A stretch of DNA of 64,000 nucleotides, taken from NCBI RefSeq assembly GCF_022811525.1, contig NZ_CP063982.1, positions 248,001-312,000 on the forward strand, written 5' to 3'. Shown here piece by piece: positions 1-8,034 of this stretch. How positions within the stretch are numbered: the first letter of the stretch is position 1; the number at the start of each line of letters is the position of its first letter. The translations under genes were made by a program, and so were the position numbers. Source of the DNA: Orrella daihaiensis (lineage in GTDB: Bacteria > Pseudomonadota > Gammaproteobacteria > Burkholderiales > Burkholderiaceae_B). Under the pieces are notes generated by a model. It was not told where the DNA came from, made no database searches, and saw only the letters and a list, made by a program, of their open reading frames with translations.

Positions 1-72
1 TCGAGTTACCGACTCGGATCCGTATGACCTTTGGGCCCAGACGCTAGACTGAGCGAGGTTGTTGTTAACAGC

Positions 73-1014
73 TCAGGCGCCGCTATACGACTGCACAAAA
101 ACCGATACAGGCATGCGTTTGCCACCTGGGCGTTGCAGTTCAAGCAATCTCAGCGTGCCATTGCCGGTAGCGATGTCAATGCCCTCATGGGTCACAGCGA
201 TTATTGTGCCCGGCGTCTGGCCGACAGTGGCGTCAAGCGCTACGGCATCCCATACCTTCACAGGCTCTGTGATCCCCGGTAGTGTAAGTGTGGCACCAGG
301 AAACGGATTGAATGCCCGGATGCGTTGGGCCAGTTGGCGAGCAGGTAGACCAAGCTGCAAGGCAGCTTCAGTCTTGTCTATTTTGTGGGCATAGGTGATA
401 CCAACATTCGGCTGAGGCCAGGCGATCAGTTCCCCCTGCTCTAGCTTCTTGAGCGCTTGCACAATCATTTTGGCACCTAGCTTGGCTAGTTTGTCGTGTA
501 GTGACTGCGCGTTGTCACGCTCATTGATATCAATCGCTTCGGTCAAGAGCATCGCACCTGTATCCAAGCCCTCATCCATTTGCATAATGGTGATGCCGGT
601 CTGCTGATCCCCGGCCTCGATGGCACGTTGTATGGGGGCGGCACCGCGCCAGCGCGGTAACAGACTCGCGTGAATGTTCAGACAACCGTGTTTGGGTAAT
701 TCGAGCACCCATTGGGGCAGAATCAAACCGTAGGCGGCCACAATAAGCACATCTAGACCCAAGGACTCAAGCAGCGCTTGCGTGTCAGCCGCCTCTTGTG
801 GGTAGCGCCCATCTAGTTTCAGGCTGTGTGGTTGGAGCACGGCGATGCTGTGCTCGAGGGCTGTTTGTTTGACCGCACTGGCCGTCAGTTTCATGCCGCG
901 CCCTGCAGGCCTGTCGGGCTGTGTGAGAACGACGGCAACCTGATGCTCGCTTTGGAGCAGCGTTTCAAGCGCAGCCTGCGCGAAAGCGGGCGTGCCCGCA
1001 AAACCAATTTTCAT
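73..1014 (-). CDS. fmt: Methionyl-tRNA formyltransferase
   Basis: Transfers the formyl group of 10-formyltetrahydrofolate to Met-tRNA(fMet), making the initiator tRNA in the cytoplasm. The 313-residue length is normal for the family. The N-terminal formyltransferase domain carries the signature NIHASLLPRWRGAAPIQ at residues 113-129. By family alignment the catalytic triad is N113, H115 and D151 (the last in DEGLDTGAM). The C-terminal OB-like tRNA-binding domain follows from about residue 210. The ATG start lies 4 nt after the def stop, so the two are a translationally coupled pair, as in most bacteria. The product is the substrate chain of its neighbour, peptide deformylase. Assignment is secure. 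Bases 1-72 downstream hold no gene I can support. Confidence 0.97.
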   Translation of the reverse strand: MKIGFAGTPAFAQAALETLLQSEHQVAVVLTQPDRPAGRGMKLTASAVKQTALEHSIAVLQPHSLKLDGRYPQEAADTQALLESLGLDVLIVAAYGLILPQWVLELPKHGCLNIHASLLPRWRGAAPIQRAIEAGDQQTGITIMQMDEGLDTGAMLLTEAIDINERDNAQSLHDKLAKLGAKMIVQALKKLEQGELIAWPQPNVGITYAHKIDKTEAALQLGLPARQLAQRIRAFNPFPGATLTLPGITEPVKVWDAVALDATVGQTPGTIIAVTHEGIDIATGNGTLRLLELQRPGGKRMPVSVFVQSYSGA

Positions 1015-1018
1015 GAAA

Positions 1019-1531
1019 TCAGACAGCAGCCGCTTCGCGCTTTTGTTTTTGTAGTTTGGTCTTGATGCGCGATTGCTTCAGCGTGGACAACTTTTCAACG
1101 AACACCTTGCCTGCCAGATGGTCCATCTCGTGCTGAATGCAGACAGCCAGAAGGCCGTCGGCCTCGATCAGCTGTTCTTGACCATGCTCATCGAAAGCTT
1201 TGACTTTGATTTGCGCTGCGCGCTTGACCGTCTCAAAAATCCCAGGCACCGACAAACAGCCCTCTTCATAGGACTGAATCTCTTCGCTGCGCCAAACGAT
1301 TTCCGGGTTGATCAGCACCAAGAGCTTGTTCTGCTCTTCTGACAGATCGATAACAATCACGCGCTCGTGCACATTGACCTGAGTAGCGGCCAAGCCGATG
1401 CCTGGCGCGTCGTACATGGTCTGCGCCATGTCTTTGACGAGCTGTCGGATGCGATCATCAATTTGAGCCACAGGTTTGGCAACCGTGTGCAAACGCGGAT
1501 CGGGGTAGTGGAGAATGTCTAATAAAGCCAT
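1019..1531 (-). CDS. def: Peptide deformylase
   Basis: Removes the N-formyl group from nascent proteins at the ribosome exit. All three family motifs are present: GIGLAATQ at residues 44-51, EGCLS at 90-94 with metal ligand C92, and HEMDH at 134-138 with the two metal-binding histidines and the catalytic glutamate. Length (170 aa) is typical of Gram-negative type 1 enzymes. The basic C-terminal tail, rich in K and R, matches the helix that docks on the ribosome in proteobacterial enzymes. It is the first gene of the def-fmt pair. The usual neighbour dprA is separated from it here by chrA and is on the other strand. Confidence 0.97.
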   Translation of the reverse strand: MALLDILHYPDPRLHTVAKPVAQIDDRIRQLVKDMAQTMYDAPGIGLAATQVNVHERVIVIDLSEEQNKLLVLINPEIVWRSEEIQSYEEGCLSVPGIFETVKRAAQIKVKAFDEHGQEQLIEADGLLAVCIQHEMDHLAGKVFVEKLSTLKQSRIKTKLQKQKREAAAV

Positions 1532-1584
1532 GTTGCAATTTTAAGTCACATTCGTGGAGTAGGGATTGAATTTCCTTGTTGCCG

Positions 1585-2766
1585 TTATAGGCCTATCCAA
1601 TCAAACAGCACCATCAGCAAAGGCAGGCTGACAACCACAACAAGAACATGGTATTTGCGCCATAAGAGAAGGGCGGCGCCCACCGTAGCCACCAACCCAC
1701 TGGATATGGACGTCACACTGGTAGTTACGATCGGGTCGACCCAGGCGGCGGCTAGCACACCCACTACTGTCGCATTTACTCCCGCCAAAAGACCAAACGC
1801 CCACGGTTTGGACACAATGGTGTGCCACCAGGGCAATACGCCTGTGACCAGTAACAGGCCCGGTAAAAATATCGCGACCAGAGCCAGCAGCGCACCCCCC
1901 CAGCCGGGCATGGTGGTGTCAAGCGCACCGAGCCAGGCGGCAAACGTAAATAAGGGTCCAGGCACAGCTTGCGCAAGGCTGTAGCCTGTTAGAAACGCGT
2001 CGGAACTTACCAAGCCAGGGCTAACCGTGGCACTTTCGAGCAACGGCAAGACCACGTGACCACCGCCAAACACTAAAGCGCCGGCCCGGTAAAAAGCATC
2101 AAACATCTGCAATCCTGACTCAGTGGCGGCAAGTCCGGGCAGTATGAGCAACACAGATGCCATCACAATCAACAAAGCCGTCCCCAGTCGCACCGAAGGC
2201 ACATGGTTTAGGCGTATCGCCTGGCCCGTCCCGGGGACTTGATGCTTGATCATCAAAAAACCGATCATGGCCCCAATCAGTATTGCGCCAATCTGGCCAG
2301 ACCAGCCCCCTAGGCCTAGCGCCACCGCAAAACCCACGACCGATAAAACCCGGGTCAGCGTATGTCGGCACAGACTCTTAAACATGCCAAGAACAGCTTG
2401 TGCGACAACCACCACGGCAACCAACTTGAGTCCATCGATCACAGGGTCAACCCACTGACCAGAAAGCTGCAGTCCATAGATGGCCACGAGCACCAAGGCA
2501 ATCGCCGATGGCAACGTAAAGCCGGCCCAGGCAAGCACCGCCCCAACCCAGCCACCACGATGTAAACCAATCAAAAACCCAAGCTGGCTTGAGGCTGGCC
2601 CAGGCAATGCCTGGCAGATTGCAAGCCAACTGGTGAACTGGGCATCACTGACCCATTGACGTCGGGTCACGAACTCATCTCGGAAATAACCGATATGTGC
2701 CACTGGCCCGCCAAACGAGGTCAGACCGAGTCTAAGAAACGCACGCAGTATGTCCAGGTAGGGCAT
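1585..2766 (-). CDS. chrA: Chromate transporter, CHR (ChrA) family
   Basis: Inner-membrane protein of the CHR family, whose studied members export chromate by proton- or sulfate-linked exchange. The protein (393 aa) is the long form with two homologous halves. The first half opens with FLRLGLTSFGGPVAHIGYF and has QALPGPASSQLGF. The second repeats the pattern as FGGGHVVLPLLE and LAQAVPGPLFTFAAWLG. The paired FGG and PGP motifs are the family hallmark. About ten hydrophobic segments are visible. It is transcribed towards def after a 53-nt gap and its start is only 11 nt from that of dprA on the other strand. Substrate is inferred from family only; some homologues have no known chromate role. 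Confidence 0.9.
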   Translation of the reverse strand: MPYLDILRAFLRLGLTSFGGPVAHIGYFRDEFVTRRQWVSDAQFTSWLAICQALPGPASSQLGFLIGLHRGGWVGAVLAWAGFTLPSAIALVLVAIYGLQLSGQWVDPVIDGLKLVAVVVVAQAVLGMFKSLCRHTLTRVLSVVGFAVALGLGGWSGQIGAILIGAMIGFLMIKHQVPGTGQAIRLNHVPSVRLGTALLIVMASVLLILPGLAATESGLQMFDAFYRAGALVFGGGHVVLPLLESATVSPGLVSSDAFLTGYSLAQAVPGPLFTFAAWLGALDTTMPGWGGALLALVAIFLPGLLLVTGVLPWWHTIVSKPWAFGLLAGVNATVVGVLAAAWVDPIVTTSVTSISSGLVATVGAALLLWRKYHVLVVVVSLPLLMVLFDWIGL

Positions 2767-2777
2767 ATAGGTCCTAG

Positions 2778-3632
2778 TTGACTGAGCTGCTTCGCATTAT
2801 GCGAGATGATCCAGCTTTTTTGATGACAAGCAATCAATTCACCCATTATCAACAATCTGTTTTACAACGGCACTTGCTCAAGGCCGCTTCGGTCAATGCC
2901 ACCAGTCAGGCTATGGCAAACGTGTTGCAGTGGCTTGAGCGACCTGGGGCACACTGCGTCACCGTCGCTCATGAATGCTACCCAGGTCTGTTGCGCATGC
3001 TTACCGATAGTCCGCCAGTGCTGTATGGGCTGGGCAACTGGCAGGTGTTTGACAAACCAGCGGTTGCGATCGTCGGTGCAAGACGCTGCACGCCTAGAGC
3101 GGCTGATCATGTGTTTGGTCTGGCGCGCGAGATCGCTGCACAGGGCTGGTGTGTAGTCAGTGGTTTGGCTAGAGGCATTGACACCGCCGCCCATCAAGGT
3201 GCGCTCGCCTCGGGTGTTGCTGCAAGCACGATTGCCGTGTTTGGCTGTGGCCTTGACATGACCTATCCCCCAGAAAACGCCCCTCTCGCCCAGCAAATCG
3301 CTGAATCCGGCGGTCTTTTGTTAAGCGAGTTCGAGCTAGGTAGTGCACCGCTGGCCAGACATTTTCCGCAACGTAACCGGATCGTGGCAGCGCTGGGGCG
3401 TGCCACGATTGTTGCCCAAGCAAAGATCCGCAGCGGCTCGATGATTACCGCCCGATTGGCCGCTGAGCTAGGCCGCGACGTGTTGGCCGTACCAGGCTTG
3501 CCAGGTGATCCGCTGTCTGAGGGCCCGCATGAGTTGATTCGGCAGGGCGCTGGGTTACTCGAAACCATTGAAGACTTATGGAGCGTGTTTGGACTATGTG
3601 CTCAAATGAGAGCGAATAATTTACTTTGCTAG
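2778..3632 (+). CDS. dprA: DNA-processing protein DprA, lacking the C-terminal domain
   Basis: DprA (Smf) binds incoming single-stranded DNA and loads RecA during natural transformation. The Rossmann-like core is clear: VAIVGARRCTPRAAD from residue 96, VVSGLARGIDTAAHQGAL, the FGCGLDMTYPPEN stretch, FPQRNRIVAALG and RSGSMITARLAAELGRDV. A helical N-terminal region precedes it. At 284 aa the protein is short: most betaproteobacterial DprA proteins continue with a winged-helix (DML1-like) domain of about 60-80 residues, absent here. The reading frame stops cleanly and the next gene begins 6 nt later. The listed start is TTG; an ATG at 2799 is an equally plausible start. Divergent from chrA. Confidence 0.88.
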   Translation: MTELLRIMRDDPAFLMTSNQFTHYQQSVLQRHLLKAASVNATSQAMANVLQWLERPGAHCVTVAHECYPGLLRMLTDSPPVLYGLGNWQVFDKPAVAIVGARRCTPRAADHVFGLAREIAAQGWCVVSGLARGIDTAAHQGALASGVAASTIAVFGCGLDMTYPPENAPLAQQIAESGGLLLSEFELGSAPLARHFPQRNRIVAALGRATIVAQAKIRSGSMITARLAAELGRDVLAVPGLPGDPLSEGPHELIRQGAGLLETIEDLWSVFGLCAQMRANNLLC

Positions 3633-3638
3633 CAAAGC

Positions 3639-4157
3639 ATGTCATTTGTCATGATCAGATTGTCCATTCTTTTACTGTGCGGTGTCGCACTTGGGCTCTT
3701 GCCAGGCACTGGTGGTTTAGTTGCCCAGACCTATCAAGCAGCTGCTGGTGAGGTCGCTCGGCAAAGCCCGGTTTGCCATGCAAGCGTGCGAGTGGATGAC
3801 TCTTTGAACTTTGATCCGGCGCACATCAATGTTCCTTCGACGTGCAAACAATTCGCAGTGTTTTTAAGCCATGTGGGGCGCCTGCCTAAAGTGGCCTCGC
3901 CTCGCAATTGGGTGTTGACCACTGCGGCGGACGTCGATGCGGTGGCCCGTGATGCCGAACTTGCTGGGGCCACCAATCATTGGGTCATGCCAGGCGATAG
4001 TCGTGTGTTGGTCGCAAGTTCTGTGATTGGACGAGGAGAAGCGGTTCGCATTGATCTGCCGGTGCAGATGTTGGTCGATGCGGTTGACTATGTGTTTCTT
4101 TCAACCATTCCCGGGTTCTCACCGGTCTTGCGTGGCTCGCTGACAGTTGTGCCTTAG
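3639..4157 (+). CDS. Azurin-like cupredoxin without copper ligands
   Basis: Exported protein of 172 aa that aligns with azurin over its full mature length. A hydrophobic signal segment (residues 5-30) leads to a mature part with C46 and C69, 23 residues apart like the azurin disulfide C3-C26. The blocks CKQFAVFLSHVGRLPK and NWVLTTAADVD match azurin closely, as does the C-terminal YVFLSTIPGFSPVLRGSLTV. The copper ligands do not: azurin G45, H46, C112, H117 and M121 correspond to P88, R89, S155, F160 and L164, with exact spacing. It cannot form a type 1 copper site as read. The frame is intact, so a structural, binding or chaperone role is more likely than electron transfer; that is inference. 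It follows dprA by 6 nt. An ATG at 3651 is an alternative start. Confidence 0.85.
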   Translation: MSFVMIRLSILLLCGVALGLLPGTGGLVAQTYQAAAGEVARQSPVCHASVRVDDSLNFDPAHINVPSTCKQFAVFLSHVGRLPKVASPRNWVLTTAADVDAVARDAELAGATNHWVMPGDSRVLVASSVIGRGEAVRIDLPVQMLVDAVDYVFLSTIPGFSPVLRGSLTVVP

Positions 4158-4174
4158 GACACTCGTGCCTTAGG
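4149..4174 (+). repeat. 10-bp direct repeat at the azurin-like stop codon
   Basis: GTGCCTTAGG occurs at 4149-4158 and again at 4165-4174. The first copy contains the last two codons and the stop of the azurin-like gene. It looks like a short local duplication and has no evident function. Confidence 0.5.
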
Positions 4175-4186
4175 GAAAGTGATTAT

Positions 4187-4885
4187 CTAGCGTTTGCCAA
4201 ATATCGCTGTACCGACACGAACTTCCGTAGAGCCCTCTTCGATGGCCAGCGCCATATCGCCGCTCATGCCCATCGATAGTCGATTTAGGGAAATGCCCTC
4301 AATGCCGGCCGCAAGTGCTTGATCTCTGCATTCGCGCAGCTGTTTGAAGCACTGGCGCACGGCGTTCTCGTCGTCAGACAGTATGGCCATGGTCATCAGA
4401 CCTTCGACCCGAAGTGTCGGGAATTTGCTGATCTCCTTTAAAAACGGGATCAGATCGCTAGGGTCGAGGCCTGACTTGGTATCTTCAGGTGAAGTTTTAA
4501 CTTGGATCAGGACTTTGAGCGTGCGGTTCAGTGGCGCTAGACGCTTGTCTAAAGCTTCGGCCAGTGCCATGCGATCAAGCGACTGTAGTTCAGCGGCATA
4601 TTTGGCCACCTCCTTGGCTTTGTTGGTTTGAACATGACCAATCACTACCCACTGAATGTCACAGTCTGAGAGCTCAGGCGCTTTCTGTGCGATTTCCTGC
4701 AGTCGATTCTCTCCAAATCGCCGGAACCCGAGTGCGGTCATTTCGCGGATAGCCTCGGCATCGAATGTCTTGCTCACCGGCAGTAACGTTACTTCCGTTG
4801 GGTCGCGTCCGGCGCGCGCGCATGCTTGAGCAATTTGTTGTTGGACTTTCTCGACTCGGGATGCAAGTGATTCACGGTCTATCAC
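4187..4885 (-). CDS. yggS: YggS-family pyridoxal phosphate homeostasis protein
   Basis: Monomeric, fold-type III PLP-binding protein that buffers PLP and affects amino acid pools; no enzyme activity is established for the family. The PLP lysine lies in LLPVSKTF, followed by RFGENRLQE, WVVIGHVQTNK, LIQVKTSPEDTKSG, EGLMTMA and LSMGMSGDMALAIEEGST, all family landmarks. I place the start at GTG 4885, giving 232 aa, the usual length. GGAAGG at 4895-4900 is a suitable ribosome-binding site 9 nt upstream. The open frame extends to ATG 4930 and 4975, but those starts would run towards or into the divergent gene. It converges with the azurin-like gene. Confidence 0.93.
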   Translation of the reverse strand: MIDRESLASRVEKVQQQIAQACARAGRDPTEVTLLPVSKTFDAEAIREMTALGFRRFGENRLQEIAQKAPELSDCDIQWVVIGHVQTNKAKEVAKYAAELQSLDRMALAEALDKRLAPLNRTLKVLIQVKTSPEDTKSGLDPSDLIPFLKEISKFPTLRVEGLMTMAILSDDENAVRQCFKQLRECRDQALAAGIEGISLNRLSMGMSGDMALAIEEGSTEVRVGTAIFGKR

Positions 4886-4960
4886 AATGGGTAACCTTCC
4901 GTATAAGACTGATTTGAACAAGCGTATCATCGAACAAGAATCATATAGATTTTGCCATTC

Positions 4961-6241
4961 ATGAACACTGTCCACTTCGCATTCGATGTTTACTTGCCAG
5001 GTTTAGCCATCGCATTGGCGATTGGTTTACTCATTGGTGCTGAACGTGAGTGGAGCCAGCGATTTGAAAAAACCGAGCGCGTGATGGCGGGCATCCGTAC
5101 TTTTGGATTGCTGGGTTTACTAGGTGCGTTAGCGGTGGTGTTGACGGATGTTCTCGGTCCCTATGCGTGGGCAGGCATTCTCTTGGCCGTGGCCATGCTT
5201 GTGGTGGCGGGTTATCTTGCTGAAGCAAGGGCCACAGGAGATTGGGGCATGACGACCGAAGTGGCCATGCTGATTACCTTTGGGCTCGGTGTGCTGGCCG
5301 TGTCTGGTCAGGCAGCACTGGCGGCAGGTCTGGGCGTCTTGGTGGCTGGCTTGTTGAGTCTAAAAAGGGTTCTGCATACCCAGGTCCATCGTCTCGAACC
5401 CAAAGAGGTATCGGGCGCACTGAAGCTCTTGTTTATCTCGGTGGTGATGCTGCCCCTACTGCCTGACCGAATCATGGGACCTTTGGATGTCTTTAATCCC
5501 TATGTTATTTGGTGGATGGTCGTGGCGATCACGGGTCTGGGATTTGTCGCCTATGTGAGCATCAAGGTTGCTGGGGCGCCTAGCGGCGTTCTATTGACGT
5601 CCTTGCTGGGTGGATTGGTGTCGTCAACTGCCATGACCTTGACGTTGGCACGGCTTGCACAAAGGTTGTCTGCCATCGACACACTGTCGGCGGGCCTTTT
5701 GTTGACATCGGCGCTGATGTTTCCGCGAGTGCTGGTCGTCAGTAGTGTGCTGGCACCGGCGCTGATGCCAATGCTGCTTGCCCCGATGCTGGTGGCTACG
5801 TTGGTCTATCTGGTAGGTGCGGCGTGGCTAACTTGGCGTGGCGGCAGTGTCAAAGCTAGCACTTGTGACGAGTTGGACACCAGCCTGCAAAACCCGTTTG
5901 AAATTGGTTCAGCATTGCGGTTCACTTTAATGTTAGTGGTCATCATGTTTGCGGTAGAGTTAGCCAGACGCTACTTTGGCGACACGGGCATCTGGGCCAT
6001 GGCGGCGATCTCTGGTGCGGCTGATGTGGATGCGATCACGTTATCTTTGTCGCGATTGGTGGGCACAGAAATCAGCGCAACGCTAGCTAGTCAGGGGGTT
6101 TTGATAGCGGCTATATCTAATAGCTTAGTCAAGCTAGTGTTGGCCGGTGTCATTGGCGGCAAGGCCATCGCCATGAGGGTGACACCATTCGTGGTGTTGG
6201 CGATACTGGCTGCTGTAGCGACTATAGGTTTTGCGCACTAG
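4961..6241 (+). CDS. MgtC/SapB family membrane protein with DUF4010 domain
   Basis: Polytopic inner-membrane protein of about 426 aa. The N-terminal third is an MgtC/SapB domain: IALAIGLLIGAEREWSQR followed by RTFGLLGLLGALAVVL, including the conserved GAERE-type motif. The remainder matches DUF4010, seen in SGVLLTSLLGGLVSSTAMTLTLAR and AAISGAADVDAITLSLSR. About twelve to thirteen hydrophobic segments are visible. Function is not established; such long MgtC proteins are distinct from the short virulence MgtC. An upstream TTG (4952) would add three residues; ATG 4961 is preferred. Divergent from yggS and convergent with selD. Confidence 0.85.
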   Translation: MNTVHFAFDVYLPGLAIALAIGLLIGAEREWSQRFEKTERVMAGIRTFGLLGLLGALAVVLTDVLGPYAWAGILLAVAMLVVAGYLAEARATGDWGMTTEVAMLITFGLGVLAVSGQAALAAGLGVLVAGLLSLKRVLHTQVHRLEPKEVSGALKLLFISVVMLPLLPDRIMGPLDVFNPYVIWWMVVAITGLGFVAYVSIKVAGAPSGVLLTSLLGGLVSSTAMTLTLARLAQRLSAIDTLSAGLLLTSALMFPRVLVVSSVLAPALMPMLLAPMLVATLVYLVGAAWLTWRGGSVKASTCDELDTSLQNPFEIGSALRFTLMLVVIMFAVELARRYFGDTGIWAMAAISGAADVDAITLSLSRLVGTEISATLASQGVLIAAISNSLVKLVLAGVIGGKAIAMRVTPFVVLAILAAVATIGFAH

Positions 6242-6253
6242 CGGTTTGGCACA

Positions 6254-7297
6254 CTAGTTCACCCAAACCCGGCCCGAACCTGATTTGACCTGCCCGATAA
6301 CAGCCGGTTGACTGCCATGTTGTTCAAAACACGCTAAGACGGTTTTGACTGCGCTTGGGTCGCAGGCGACTAACAGTCCGCCGGATGTTTGTGGGTCAGT
6401 TAACAAATCTCGCCAGAGTGGATCCTCATGTACGAGTCCATCAATCGAGTCGCCATAGGATGACCAGTTGCGTTTTGATGCGCCGGTTATATGGCCAGAT
6501 TGCGCTAATTCAAGTACCTGGGGCAGCAATGGCACTTGTGTGGTTTGGATTTCAATGTCAACGTTTGCGGCGCGAGCCATTTCATGGGCATGACCTAGCA
6601 AACCAAACCCGGTGACATCGGTCAAAGCGTGTACCCCGGAGAGCTTGGCCAGATCACTACCGGCACGATTGAGCAAAGTCGTACTTTTGAGCATGGCGCT
6701 GTAGCCATGAGTGTCTAGCAGGCCTTTTTTCAGGGCGGCTGAGTAAATGCCAACGCCGATTGGTTTACCCAGAATTAAAACGTCACCTGCTTTGGCATCC
6801 GCATTTCGCTTGATGTGCTCAGGGTGGGCCAAGCCTAGGGCGACCAGCCCATAGATGGGCTCAACGGAGTCAATCGAATGGCCGCCTGCCACCGGAATAC
6901 CGGCCGCCTGGCAGACATCGCGTCCACCGCGCAACACCTCTCGGATGACGGCAGCCGGTAATACATTGACGGGCATACCGACGATCGCCAGTGCCAAGAT
7001 CGGTGAGCCGCCCATTGCGTAGACGTCAGACAGTGCGTTCGTGGCTGCAATGCACCCGAAATCGTAGGGGTCATCGACCACGGGCATAAAAAAATCGGTC
7101 GTGGCAATCAAAGCCTGCTCATCATTTAGTCGGTAAACCGCTGCGTCGTCCGCTGTCTCGGTACCCACGAGCAGATCTTTAAAAGGTGCCATCGATGGCA
7201 AGTCAGCTAGAAGTTCGCTTAGTACGCCGGGGGCGATTTTGCAGCCACAACCGCCGCCGTGGGCAAGGGAGGTCAGTTTGGGGGTTTCGGTGTTCAT
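6254..7297 (-). CDS. selD: Selenide, water dikinase (selenophosphate synthetase)
   Basis: Makes selenophosphate from selenide and ATP, the selenium donor for selenocysteine and for 2-selenouridine in tRNA. With the start at ATG 7297 the protein has 347 aa and the active-site segment HGGGCGCK puts C17, C19 and K20 at the same numbers as in E. coli. The glycine-rich ATP-binding core (TDFFMPVVDDPYDFGCIAA, DVYAMGG, GGHSIDS) and the C-terminal DPQTSGGLLVACD are intact. The catalytic residue is cysteine, not selenocysteine. No selA, selB, selU or selenoprotein gene is in the window, so which selenium pathway it feeds is unknown. Confidence 0.96.
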   Translation of the reverse strand: MNTETPKLTSLAHGGGCGCKIAPGVLSELLADLPSMAPFKDLLVGTETADDAAVYRLNDEQALIATTDFFMPVVDDPYDFGCIAATNALSDVYAMGGSPILALAIVGMPVNVLPAAVIREVLRGGRDVCQAAGIPVAGGHSIDSVEPIYGLVALGLAHPEHIKRNADAKAGDVLILGKPIGVGIYSAALKKGLLDTHGYSAMLKSTTLLNRAGSDLAKLSGVHALTDVTGFGLLGHAHEMARAANVDIEIQTTQVPLLPQVLELAQSGHITGASKRNWSSYGDSIDGLVHEDPLWRDLLTDPQTSGGLLVACDPSAVKTVLACFEQHGSQPAVIGQVKSGSGRVWVN

Positions 7298-7376
7298 GCG
7301 ATGCTTCCGGCAAGGTTTAGGCGCCAATCTGGCAACAACGCCTGACTGGTCATACAACGAGTGCCGCCAAGCGTTA

Positions 7377-7404
7377 CATTAAGTGTCAAGATTAATACTT
7401 AATG
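7377..7404. promoter_or_regulatory. Inverted repeat between selD and the flavin reductase gene
   Basis: CATTAAGT (7377-7384) and ACTTAATG (7397-7404) form a perfect 8-bp inverted repeat with a 12-bp spacer in the divergent intergenic region, 14 bases before the flavin reductase ATG. The form suits an operator for a dimeric regulator, but no regulator is linked and it may be chance in AT-rich sequence. Confidence 0.3.
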
Positions 7405-7417
7405 ACAAAGACTGCTC

Positions 7418-8023
7418 ATGCAAACCATTCTGCCGCAATCACTCGATGCCAAACAAGCCTATAAATTGTTAACCGGTGTGATCGTTCCCCGCCCGATTGC
7501 CTGGGTAAGCACGATGTCCACTGATGGAACAACAAATCTGGCACCCTTTAGTTACTTCACCAGCGTATCGAACAAGCCACCAATGGTGGGAATTAACATC
7601 GGTCAAGAGCACGGTGGGCGCAAGGACACCGCTCGCAACATTCTGGAGACTGAGGAGTTCGTGGTCAATATTGCCGGATGGCAACAGCTAGAGGACATGC
7701 ACGCCAGCGCCGATCATCATCCCCCGCACACCAGCGAAATCGACTTGCTTGGACTCGCAACGCAGCCATCCGAGCACATCAAGGCGCCGCGAATTGCTGA
7801 TGCACCAGTCCAAATGGAGTGTCGCTTTCGACAGATGATTCCGTTTGGCACAGCAGGCTCAGAGTTTTACGTGGGTGAGGTGGTCGCGTTTCATTTCCGC
7901 GACGACATCATCGACACCGAGACTTTGAGGGTGAACTCAGTGGCTATGGAGCCGATTTGTCGACTAGGCGGTCCGTTTTATTCAGCGCTTGGTGAGATCG
8001 CTAAAATGCGACCGCGCAACTAA
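7418..8023 (+). CDS. Flavin reductase family protein (flavoredoxin-like)
   Basis: Protein of 201 aa with the split-barrel FMN-binding fold of the flavin reductase/DIM6-NTAB family. Diagnostic stretches are LLTGVIVPRPIAWVST near the N terminus, NLAPFSYFTSVSNKPPMVGI, KDTARNILETEEFVVNI and the C-terminal RLGGPFYSALGEI. Members bind FMN and either reduce free flavin for a partner oxygenase or act as small flavoproteins. No partner oxygenase is adjacent, so the substrate is unknown. Divergent from selD across about 120 bp that holds an inverted repeat; convergent with the next gene. Confidence 0.85.
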   Translation: MQTILPQSLDAKQAYKLLTGVIVPRPIAWVSTMSTDGTTNLAPFSYFTSVSNKPPMVGINIGQEHGGRKDTARNILETEEFVVNIAGWQQLEDMHASADHHPPHTSEIDLLGLATQPSEHIKAPRIADAPVQMECRFRQMIPFGTAGSEFYVGEVVAFHFRDDIIDTETLRVNSVAMEPICRLGGPFYSALGEIAKMRPRN

Positions 8024-8034
8024 GTCAACACCCT

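Noticed and set aside
31..394. Plus-strand open frames of 83 and 111 codons
   Set aside because: They lie mostly antisense to fmt, lack any family resemblance and share its codon periodicity in the wrong frame.
6254..8023. Possible selenoprotein or SECIS element near selD
   Set aside because: No in-frame TGA continuing a conserved protein was found in the neighbouring genes.
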